A stretch of 33,792 bases of DNA from Bordetella parapertussis (lineage in GTDB: Bacteria; Pseudomonadota; Gammaproteobacteria; Burkholderiales; SG8-41): contig CAMBCF010000053.1 in NCBI GenBank assembly GCA_945864585.1, positions 1 to 33,792 on the forward strand, read 5' to 3'. Both the position numbers and the translations under genes were made by a program. Below, piece by piece: positions 14,614 through 21,805 of the stretch (its first letter is position 1; every line of letters starts with the position of its first letter). Below the pieces are notes generated by a model. The model was not told the origin of the DNA. It made no database searches and saw only the letters and a list, made by a program, of their open reading frames with translations.

Positions 14614-16263
14614 ATGTATGTCACTTCGATCCCCGAGAATGCCGAGTTCGACTACGTCATCGTAGGTTCAGGCTCTGCGGGATGCGCGCTCGCCAATCGC
14701 CTCAGCGAAGACGGCCGCCATCGCGTGCTGTTGCTGGAGGCGGGCGGGCGCGATGATACGTACAAGATTCACGTCCCGCTGATGGTCGCCCACGTGCTCA
14801 ACGATACGCGCTGGACCTGGCAGTATCTGACAGAGCCGCAGACCCATCTGAACGGCCAGCAAACCAAGTGGGCACGCGGCCGGGTGATCGGCGGCTCGAG
14901 CTCGATCAATGGCATGATATTCGTGCGTGGTGATCCGCGCTTGTACGACGCCTGGCGCGACGAATTGGGGTGCGCGGGCTGGGGATATCAGGACCTGCTG
15001 CCCTTCTTCAAGCGGCTCGAGGACTGTCCGGACGGTGATCCGGCAGTGCGTGGCCGCGGCGGCCCCATTCATTGCACAATGCTCAAGCATTTCGACGCCT
15101 TGTCGGACGCCTACCTTGCCGCATGCAGCGAGATGGGCTACAGAGTCGGCGAAGACTACAACGACGGCGTCAATTACGAGGGGGCGTTCAACGTGCAGAT
15201 GTCAACGCGCCGGGGATTTCGCAATAGCTCGGCGGTCGGCTATCTGGAACCTGCGCGCAAGCGGCCCAACCTGACCGTGCTGCCCAACGCAGTAGCGGCG
15301 CGTGTGCTGCTCGAGAACAAACGCGCGACGGGCATCGAATACAGGCAGGGCGGGGCCACGCGCAAGGTGCTCGCGCGCCGCGAGGTGGTGCTGTCGGCCG
15401 GCCCGATGGCGTCCCCGCATCTGCTGGAACTGTCCGGCATAGGCAACGGGGAGATCCTGCGCCAGCACGGTGTCGACGTCGTGCACCACCTGCCGGGTGT
15501 CGGCGAGAACCTGAGCGACCACCCGAACACCCGACTCACCTACGAATGCTCGCAACCGATCACCATCAATGATGTGCTGCGCAGTCCCTGGCTCAAGTTC
15601 AAGGAAGGCCTGAAGTTCGCATTCAACCGCGGCGGCCTGCTGTCGATTTCATCGTCGACCGTACAGGCGCACGTGCGCAGCAGTTCGCACGCCGATTCGC
15701 CCGACATCGTGTTGCGCCTGCAGCCGCTGTCGGGCAAGGACCGCTACGCGCGCACGCCTGACAAGGGCCTCGATCCGTTTCCCGGATTCACGATAGGGGT
15801 GACGCTCATACGGCCGCGTTCACTAGGCTCCCTGCATCTGCAGTCGCGCGATCCGCTGCAGCCCGCGAAGATGGACCCGCGTTATCTTTCCCATGAAGCC
15901 GACACACAGCTCTTTCTGGACGGCGTGGGGCTGGCGCGCAAGCTCTCGCAGCAGCCGTCGCTCAAGCCGCTGGTCGTGCGCGAAACGCGGCCCGGGCCGG
16001 AAGTCCAGGACGACGCGGGGCTGCTCGACTATGTCCGATCGACTGTGCAGACCGCCTGGCACCAGGTAGGAACGTGCAAGATGGGTGTCGACAGGGCGGC
16101 GGTGGTCGATCCCGAGCTGCGCGTCCACGGCATCGCCAGTCTGCGCGTGGTGGATTCTTCGATCTTCCCGACGATACCGTCGACCAATACCAATATCCCG
16201 TCGATCGCCACCGGTGAAAAAGGTGCGGATTTGATACTCGCGGCGGCGCGCACGCAGGCGTAG
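14614..16263 (+). CDS. GMC-family FAD oxidoreductase (choline dehydrogenase-like)
   Basis: A 549-residue glucose-methanol-choline oxidoreductase. The FAD-binding motif YVIVGSGSAGCALANRLSE is at about residues 14-32, with LLLEAGG just after. The GMC signature GRVIGGSSSINGMIFVRG is near 89-106, and the second signature SAGPMASPHLLELSGIG near 261-277. The catalytic pair is H483 (AWHQVGTCKMG) with an Asn at 525 or 527 (STNTNIPSIA). It would oxidise an alcohol, perhaps a terpenoid, aromatic or long-chain alcohol, as AlkJ/BetA relatives do. GGGAGG lies 9 bases before the ATG. The Bug receptor gene begins 21 bases downstream, so uptake and oxidation are probably coupled. Confidence 0.88.
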   Translation: MYVTSIPENAEFDYVIVGSGSAGCALANRLSEDGRHRVLLLEAGGRDDTYKIHVPLMVAHVLNDTRWTWQYLTEPQTHLNGQQTKWARGRVIGGSSSINGMIFVRGDPRLYDAWRDELGCAGWGYQDLLPFFKRLEDCPDGDPAVRGRGGPIHCTMLKHFDALSDAYLAACSEMGYRVGEDYNDGVNYEGAFNVQMSTRRGFRNSSAVGYLEPARKRPNLTVLPNAVAARVLLENKRATGIEYRQGGATRKVLARREVVLSAGPMASPHLLELSGIGNGEILRQHGVDVVHHLPGVGENLSDHPNTRLTYECSQPITINDVLRSPWLKFKEGLKFAFNRGGLLSISSSTVQAHVRSSSHADSPDIVLRLQPLSGKDRYARTPDKGLDPFPGFTIGVTLIRPRSLGSLHLQSRDPLQPAKMDPRYLSHEADTQLFLDGVGLARKLSQQPSLKPLVVRETRPGPEVQDDAGLLDYVRSTVQTAWHQVGTCKMGVDRAAVVDPELRVHGIASLRVVDSSIFPTIPSTNTNIPSIATGEKGADLILAAARTQA

Positions 16264-16284
16264 ACACCCGAGGAGACGCAACAC

Positions 16285-17265
16285 ATGACGGCTTTCTCAA
16301 GCACGGCCCGAATTGCGATCCTATGCGTGTCGGTGGCTTTGTCCACCGCTGCTTTCGCCCAGCAGACCTATCCCGTCAGATCGATCCGCTTGATCGTGCC
16401 CTTTCCGCCGGGGGGCAGCATCGACCCGGTCGCCCGCATGCTTGCTCCGAAGCTGACCGAAAGCTGGGGTCAGCAAGTGATCGTGGACAACCGCTCCGGA
16501 GCCAATGGCGCGATCGGCACCGAACTCCTGGCCAAGGCGGCGCCCGACGGCTACACGCTCCTATTGCTGGGAGGCGGCACGCATGTCATCAACGCTTTGC
16601 TGGTGCGCAATCTCCCTTATGACAGTGTCAAGGATTTCGCTCCGGTGGCAACGCTACAGCGCAGCGACTACGTGCTGGTCGTCCATCCTTCCCTGCCCGT
16701 CAACAACCTCAAGCAGCTTGTCGCGCTTGCGCAAGGCAGACCGGGGCAGATAAGTTATGCCTCGGCAGGCAACGGGAACATGAACCACCTGGCTGCTGAG
16801 CTGTTCAACATGCTCACCGGCGTCAAGACCCTGCATGTTCCCTACAAGGGTGGCGGCCAGGCGCTGATCGATCTCATGGGAGGCCAAGTGCACATGCATT
16901 TCGCCGTCGTGATCTCCGCCCTTCCTCACATCAGGTCCGGCCGCCTGAAGCCGCTGGCCATCGGTGGCGAGACGCGCTTCCCGGCACTGCCGCAAGTTCC
17001 CACCTTCGCCGAGGCGGGCCTGCCCGGCTTCCGCTTGCAGCCTTGGCAGGGCATCTTCGCACCGGCCCTCACGCCTAAGCCCATCATCGACCGGCTGGCG
17101 GCAGAGATCTCCAGGATCGTAGTGCTGCCCGAGATCACGGAACGTATCACCGGCTGGGGCTCGCAACCATTAGTATCGACACCAGAACAATTCGCTGCGC
17201 TGATGGCGGCGGACTTCACGAAGTTCGCAGAGATCATCAAGACCGCGAACATCAAGACCGAGTGA
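16285..17265 (+). CDS. Bug-family (TctC-like) periplasmic solute-binding protein
   Basis: A 326-residue TTT receptor with a Sec signal peptide (about 1-25, ending AFAQ). The canonical QTYPVRSIRLIVPFPPGGSIDPVARMLAPKL comes next, then VIVDNRSGANGAIGTELLAKAAPDGYTL, ISYASAGNGNMNHLAAELFN and HVPYKGGGQALIDLMGGQVHMHF. GAGGAG precedes the ATG at 16285, which follows the GMC gene by 21 bases. It is the most typical Bug sequence of the four and probably shares a transcript with the GMC oxidoreductase. The ligand cannot be read from the sequence. Confidence 0.9.
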   Translation: MTAFSSTARIAILCVSVALSTAAFAQQTYPVRSIRLIVPFPPGGSIDPVARMLAPKLTESWGQQVIVDNRSGANGAIGTELLAKAAPDGYTLLLLGGGTHVINALLVRNLPYDSVKDFAPVATLQRSDYVLVVHPSLPVNNLKQLVALAQGRPGQISYASAGNGNMNHLAAELFNMLTGVKTLHVPYKGGGQALIDLMGGQVHMHFAVVISALPHIRSGRLKPLAIGGETRFPALPQVPTFAEAGLPGFRLQPWQGIFAPALTPKPIIDRLAAEISRIVVLPEITERITGWGSQPLVSTPEQFAALMAADFTKFAEIIKTANIKTE

Positions 17266-17427
17266 GCGCGAACGCCAGATCATCCTAGCTGCAGCTTCAA
17301 CGCGTGACGCACGCAGCGAAAACCGCTAGTATCCACGTCACCCACCTCAGTCTGAAATCATTCGCGTGCTTGCTGCGGCAGCGCTTGCCGCACCATTACA
17401 GCTCGCACCAGAAAAGTCCTCCGCAGC

Positions 17428-18597
17428 ATGAACCGCAACCTCTGGCTGATGGCCGCAGCGCAAGGCCTTTTTCTGACCAACAACGTGTTGTTCGGCGCCG
17501 TCAACGGGCTGGTGGGCTGGTCACTGGCGCCTTACGGCTGGATGGCGACGCTGCCGATTTTGGGTTACGTGGTCGGCGGCGCGCTGTCCGCGGGGCCGGT
17601 GGCATCATCCCAAGCACGCTGGGGGCGCAAAGTGTCTTTTCAGATCGGGCTTGGCGTCGCATTTTTCTCGACGCTGCTGGCAACCTATGCGGTGCTCGGC
17701 AAAAACTTCTGGCTGCTGGTGGCGGCCACCGTGGTGGCCGGTTATTACAACGCCAACGGGCAGTTGTACCGGTTCGCCGCGGCTGAACTCGCCCAGCCCG
17801 CATACCGCGAACGCGCGGTGTCGATGGTACTGGCCGGCGGCATCATCGGCGGCGTGTTCGGTCCCAACCTGGCGCAATGGACACAACACCTGGGCGACGC
17901 ACCGTTTGCGGCTGCGTATGCCGCACTGGCCGTGGTTGCACTGATAGCGATGGCCGTGATATCGATGGTGTCGTTTCCGCCTGCCCCGCCCAAGAAGCAG
18001 GGGGCCGACGGTGGCCGCCCGTTGAGGGTCATCATGCGTCAGCCGGTGTTCATTGTGAGCACCGCAGCGTCAGCGCTGGGTTATGGCGTGATGAATATTC
18101 TGATGGCGGCTTCACCCATTGCCATGCAGATATGCGGCTACCCGTTCAGGGATGCGGCGCTGGTACTCGAATGGCACGTCATCGGCATGTTCGCGCCGGG
18201 ATTCTTCACCGGACACCTGATCAAGCGCTTTGGCATCATCCCCATCCTGGCAGCAGGCGTGTTACTCAACCTGTTAAGCATCGCCATTGCGCTGTCGGGC
18301 GAGGAGGTGCTGCACTTCCTGATATCGATGTTTCTGGTGGGCGTGGGCTGGAATTTCCTGTTCACCGCAGGCACTGCGCTGTCGCTCAAGGCATACCAGC
18401 CCGAGGAGAAGGACAAGGCGCAGGGTGCCATCAATTTTTGCGTGTTCGCGGTAATGATCATTACGTCCTTCGCTTCCGGCGCTTTGGTTACCACGCAGGG
18501 CTGGACGCTGCTCAACTACATTTCGCTGATTCCGGTCGCCCTGACGGGCATCGCCGTGCTCTGGTATGTCTTGCAGGACCGGCCACCGAGGACGTAA
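17428..18597 (+). CDS. MFS transporter
   Basis: A 389-residue hydrophobic protein with about 12 predicted membrane segments, the standard size for the major facilitator superfamily. The loop VASSQARWGRKVSFQIG near residues 58-74 resembles the motif-A loop between helices 2 and 3. The central loop with PPAPPKKQGADGGRPLRVIM (near 190-209) separates the two six-helix halves. It lies 162 bases after a Bug gene with no obvious promoter in the gap, and converges on the minus-strand Bug gene 24 bases away. The substrate is unknown. Given the neighbours it may import an organic acid or export a metabolite. Confidence 0.85.
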   Translation: MNRNLWLMAAAQGLFLTNNVLFGAVNGLVGWSLAPYGWMATLPILGYVVGGALSAGPVASSQARWGRKVSFQIGLGVAFFSTLLATYAVLGKNFWLLVAATVVAGYYNANGQLYRFAAAELAQPAYRERAVSMVLAGGIIGGVFGPNLAQWTQHLGDAPFAAAYAALAVVALIAMAVISMVSFPPAPPKKQGADGGRPLRVIMRQPVFIVSTAASALGYGVMNILMAASPIAMQICGYPFRDAALVLEWHVIGMFAPGFFTGHLIKRFGIIPILAAGVLLNLLSIAIALSGEEVLHFLISMFLVGVGWNFLFTAGTALSLKAYQPEEKDKAQGAINFCVFAVMIITSFASGALVTTQGWTLLNYISLIPVALTGIAVLWYVLQDRPPRT

Positions 18598-18621
18598 CAC
18601 CAAGGGGTGCTGGCCATGCGC

Positions 18622-19605
18622 CTACTTCTTCGCCAATTCCAGCTCAACCAGAAACGCTTTGACCTCGGTGTAGTCTTCTTCAATGAATTTTTTCATGCGC
18701 GCAGCGCCCATGAATTCAGACAAGCCGTTCAACGTGACCATTTCGTTTTTCCAGTCGGGCGTTTCCATCAGCCGCTGAAACGTGCTTTCCCAATATGCCG
18801 TCTGCGCTGCACGCATGCCGCGCGGGCCGAATACACCGCGCCAGTTGGACACCGCCGAATTCGCGCCTTGCTCACGCCATGTGGGTATGTCCGCAAAAAA
18901 TCCCGGCAGGCGCTGTGCCGACGACACCGCGATCACTCGCACGGCACCGGTTTTCATATGTGGCACCCAGCTGCCCACCGACACCGGCACCACGTCGATG
19001 TGTCCGCCGAGCATGGCGACAATTGCCAGCGCACCCGACTGGAACACCACGTTGCGCGTCTTGCGGATGTCGACGCCGGCGTCCTTCAACGCCCCCGCCA
19101 CCCCCTGATGATTGGTATTGCCGAGGCTGCTGGCGATGCCGAAGCTGTGCGCAGTCGGGTCTTTTTTAAGGCGCTCGATCAGATCGCGCCCTGACTTGAT
19201 CGGCGAATCTGCTTTCACCGCAATGCCGATGTACTCGCCAAACAGATTCGCCACCGGCGTAAGCTCGGTGTACGGTGCGACGCTGCGGCCCATCGCGTGC
19301 GTGGTCAGCACCGATTTTCCGGTGTGAAACAGATAATGCCCGTTGGCCTCGAACTGATTCAGATAGGTTTGCGCCACCGCGCCGCCACCGCCGGTTCTGT
19401 TTTGCACCGTGACGGCGGGATCGACAAACTTGTTCACCTGAAACACACGCTGCATCAGTCGCGCCATGCGATCCGGCCCGCAGCCGGGCGCGCAGTTGAC
19501 GATGATTTCCACCGGTGACTCGGGCTTCCACGTCTGTGCAACCGCGCCGCTTGCGTAGCCTGCGAAAACAGTGATCGCAGCCACCAATCCTGATAATTTC
19601 AACAT
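18622..19605 (-). CDS. Divergent Bug-like periplasmic solute-binding protein
   Basis: A 327-residue TTT receptor on the minus strand with signal peptide MLKLSGLVAAITVFAGYASGAVAQ. The usual VPFPPGG loop is replaced by VNCAPGCGPDRMARLMQRVF, with two cysteines (NCAPGC) where most Bug proteins have PPG. The other blocks fit the family (VQNRTGGGGAVAQTYLNQFEANGHYL; the SLGNTNHQGVAGALKDAG region). It belongs to a divergent subgroup and may bind a different ligand. The C-terminus ends AARMKKFIEEDYTEVKAFL.... A relic with the same C-terminal pattern lies just upstream, so this gene probably once had a tandem paralogue. Confidence 0.85.
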   Translation of the reverse strand: MLKLSGLVAAITVFAGYASGAVAQTWKPESPVEIIVNCAPGCGPDRMARLMQRVFQVNKFVDPAVTVQNRTGGGGAVAQTYLNQFEANGHYLFHTGKSVLTTHAMGRSVAPYTELTPVANLFGEYIGIAVKADSPIKSGRDLIERLKKDPTAHSFGIASSLGNTNHQGVAGALKDAGVDIRKTRNVVFQSGALAIVAMLGGHIDVVPVSVGSWVPHMKTGAVRVIAVSSAQRLPGFFADIPTWREQGANSAVSNWRGVFGPRGMRAAQTAYWESTFQRLMETPDWKNEMVTLNGLSEFMGAARMKKFIEEDYTEVKAFLVELELAKK

Positions 19606-19724
19606 GGTATGTTTTTCTGGGGTAAAAAAACCAGCTGCTTCTTCAGTAGCCCGATATGCGTGAGGAACCCGCGGAATTCCTCGCGCCGCGAATCGAGATA
19701 TTTTCTGAATTGCGCACTATCAAG
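19601..19724 (-). pseudogene. Relic C-terminus of a second divergent Bug gene
   Basis: On the minus strand, immediately 5' of the Bug gene at 18622-19605, a short frame reads LDSAQFRKYLDSRREEFRGF and continues LTHIGLLKKQ, ending in a TGA that overlaps the next gene's start. Aligned without gaps to the C-terminus of the neighbouring Bug protein (SA/AA, FRKYL/MKKFI, FL/FL, L-KK/L-KK) it shows about nine identities and many conservative changes over 27 residues. A TGA stop lies at its upstream edge and no start or signal peptide is present. It is best read as the surviving tail of a deleted tandem paralogue. Confidence 0.6.
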
Positions 19725-19938
19725 TCATGAAATCTCCAGGGTGTATTCACGCGCAGTGTAGTCTGTCGCGACAGGCATGTGAACGGCGGCTTTAAGCCTT
19801 GTTTTAACTGCACTTCTCAGCGCCCTCACAAAGAGGTAGTATTATCGCCACTTTGCCGTCCCGCTCCCTCGGCTACTGTATAATTTACTCAATAAAAACA
19901 AATAGTTACTATGGATCGTTATCATCCCGGAGTACTGA
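19725..19938 (+). promoter_or_regulatory. korCAB upstream region with a consensus -10 box
   Basis: A spacer of about 215 bases with no gene. TATAAT at 19879-19884 is a perfect -10 hexamer; the only TTG-type -35 candidate (TTGCCG, 19853-19858) is 20 bases away, too far for a good sigma-70 pair. Downstream lie copy C of the 16-bp motif and an ATG at 19911 opening a 13-codon frame (MDRYHPGVLIESH) that stops at 19950-19952, overlapping the korC start in another frame. GGAG at 19929-19932 is 6 bases from the korC TTG. Confidence 0.5.
19893..19908 (-). repeat. 16-bp boundary motif, copy C
   Basis: Read on the minus strand this is TAACTATTTGTTTTTA, an exact match to TAASTATWTGTTTTTA. It begins 8 bases after the TATAAT box and would lie at the very start of the korC transcript, or overlap its start site. 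That makes it the copy best placed for a regulatory role. Confidence 0.7.
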
Positions 19939-21804
19939 TTGAAAGCCACTGATATTGCGCACCCCGACTACTTTCACAAAGTAGTTGATTGTCAGTGGGC
20001 CTGCCCGGCCCACACGCCTGTCCCCGAATACATCCGCATGATCGCTGCAGGCCAGTATGACGATGCCTACATGGTCAACTGGAAATCGAATGTTTTCCCC
20101 GGCATTTTGGGGCGCACCTGCGATCGTCCATGCGAACCCGCCTGCCGCCGTGGCCGTGTGGAAGAAGGCAACGTAGAGCTGCGCAAGCCCAGCGAGCACG
20201 GTACGCCGCATGCTGAGCCGGTGGCAATCTGCCGCTTGAAGCGTGTCGCGGCAGACAACAAAGGCAAAGACGCTGTTGCCGCGCGCATGCCGCGTGCGCC
20301 GAAGCAGAAAAACGGCAAGCGTATCGCGTGCATCGGCGCAGGCCCCGCATCGCTGACGGTGGCGCGCGATCTGGCGCCGCTGGGTTATCACGTCACAATT
20401 TATGAAGCGGATCAAAAAGGCGGCGGCTTCATGCGCACGCAGGTGCCGCGCTTTCGCCTGCCCGAAGAGGTGATCGACGAAGAAGTCGGCTACATCCTCG
20501 ACATCGGCAACGTGGAACTCAAATCGGGCAAGACCGTTGACAGCCTTAAAGCCGTGCTCGCCGAGAACTACGACGCGGTATTCGTCGGCACCGGCGCGCC
20601 GCGCGGCCGCGATCTGGAAGCGCCCGGCCGCAGGGAAGCCGCGGCCAACATTCACATCGGCATCGACTGGTTGAACAGCGTGTCGTTTGGCCACACCACC
20701 AAGATCGGCAAAAAGGTCATCGTGCTCGGCGGCGGCAATACCGCAATGGACTGCTGCCGTTCCAGCAAACGCCTCGGCGGCGATGATGTGAAAGTGATCG
20801 TGCGCTCGGGCTACGAGGAAATGAAGGCCTCGCCGTGGGAAAAAGAAGACGCGGTGGACGAAGGCATACCGATACTCAATTACATGGTGCCCAAAGCGTT
20901 CATACATGCCAACGGCAAATTGACCGCGATGACGTTCGAGAAGGTAAAGGCCGAGTACGATGCCAAGGGCCGCCGCAATTTGGTGCCCACCGGCGAGCCG
21001 GAGCAACGGGTTGAATGCGATGACGTGCTGGTGGCGATCGGGCAGGAAAACGCTTTCCCGTGGATCGAGCGCGACGTTGGCCTCGAGTGGGACAAATGGG
21101 GCATGCCGGTGGTCGATCAAGTCACCATGCAATCCACCCACCCGAAAGTATTTTTCGGCGGCGATGCGGCGTTCGGTCCCAAGAACATCATCTGGGCAGT
21201 GGCGCACGGGCATGACGCGGCGGTGTCGATCGACAAATTCTGCCGGGGTGAAGACATCAAGGAACGCCCCGATCCGATGACCAATCTGATTTCGCAGAAA
21301 ATGGGCATTCACGAGTGGAGCTATGACAACGATATCTCGGACCAACTGCGCAACAAGGTGCCGTGGAAAGACAAGAAAATAACGCTCAAAGATATCAAGG
21401 TCGAAGTCGAACTCGGCTTTGATGCGAAGTCGGGCTTCGCCGAAGCGCAGCGGTGTCTGAACTGCGATGTGCAAACCGTGTTTTCAGAGAAGCTGTGCAT
21501 CGAGTGCGATGCCTGCGTCGATATCTGCCCGATGGATTGCATCACCTTCACGCCCAACGCTGAAGAGGCCGAACTGCGCACGCAGTTGAGCGCGCCGTCG
21601 CTGCACGCCAAGACGCAAGACTTGTATATTTCGCAAACGCTGCAGATGACCGGGCGCATCATGGCCAAAGACGAGGACGTGTGCCTGCACTGCGGCCTGT
21701 GCGCCGAGCGCTGCCCGACGGGCGCATGGGATATGCAGAAGTATCTGATCGAGATGACCAATGCCGGCCCGGGCTGCCGCAAACCGCAGCGTAAGGCGGC
21801 ATAA
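19939..21804 (+). CDS. korC: 2-oxoglutarate:NADP+ oxidoreductase, FAD/Fe-S gamma subunit (KorC-like)
   Basis: A 621-residue (about 68 kDa) flavoprotein of the glutamate-synthase small-subunit type with extra iron-sulfur domains. An N-terminal cysteine region (CQWACPAHTPVPEYI; CDRPCEPAC) is followed by the FAD Rossmann motif IGAGPAS near 133 and the NAD(P)H motif VLGGGNTAMDCC near 263. Two [4Fe-4S] motifs close the protein: CIECDACVDICP from C520 and CLHCGLCAERCP from C582. It passes electrons between KorAB, ferredoxin and NADP+. The start is TTG at 19939: an in-frame TGA lies directly upstream, GGAG is 6 bases away, and homology begins within ten residues (HPDYFHKVVDCQ). The size and neighbours match KorC of the Azoarcus enzyme. 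Confidence 0.85.
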   Translation: MKATDIAHPDYFHKVVDCQWACPAHTPVPEYIRMIAAGQYDDAYMVNWKSNVFPGILGRTCDRPCEPACRRGRVEEGNVELRKPSEHGTPHAEPVAICRLKRVAADNKGKDAVAARMPRAPKQKNGKRIACIGAGPASLTVARDLAPLGYHVTIYEADQKGGGFMRTQVPRFRLPEEVIDEEVGYILDIGNVELKSGKTVDSLKAVLAENYDAVFVGTGAPRGRDLEAPGRREAAANIHIGIDWLNSVSFGHTTKIGKKVIVLGGGNTAMDCCRSSKRLGGDDVKVIVRSGYEEMKASPWEKEDAVDEGIPILNYMVPKAFIHANGKLTAMTFEKVKAEYDAKGRRNLVPTGEPEQRVECDDVLVAIGQENAFPWIERDVGLEWDKWGMPVVDQVTMQSTHPKVFFGGDAAFGPKNIIWAVAHGHDAAVSIDKFCRGEDIKERPDPMTNLISQKMGIHEWSYDNDISDQLRNKVPWKDKKITLKDIKVEVELGFDAKSGFAEAQRCLNCDVQTVFSEKLCIECDACVDICPMDCITFTPNAEEAELRTQLSAPSLHAKTQDLYISQTLQMTGRIMAKDEDVCLHCGLCAERCPTGAWDMQKYLIEMTNAGPGCRKPQRKAA

Positions 21805-21805
21805 C

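Noticed and set aside
18598-18621. A terminator between the convergent MFS and Bug genes
   Set aside because: Only a 4-bp CACC/GGTG stem is visible and there is no U-run in the 24-base gap.
19909-21474. A 521-residue minus-strand frame opposite korC
   Set aside because: It is His/Arg-rich shadow sequence of the GC-rich korC gene and has no recognisable domain, while korC shows FAD, NADPH and Fe-S motifs.
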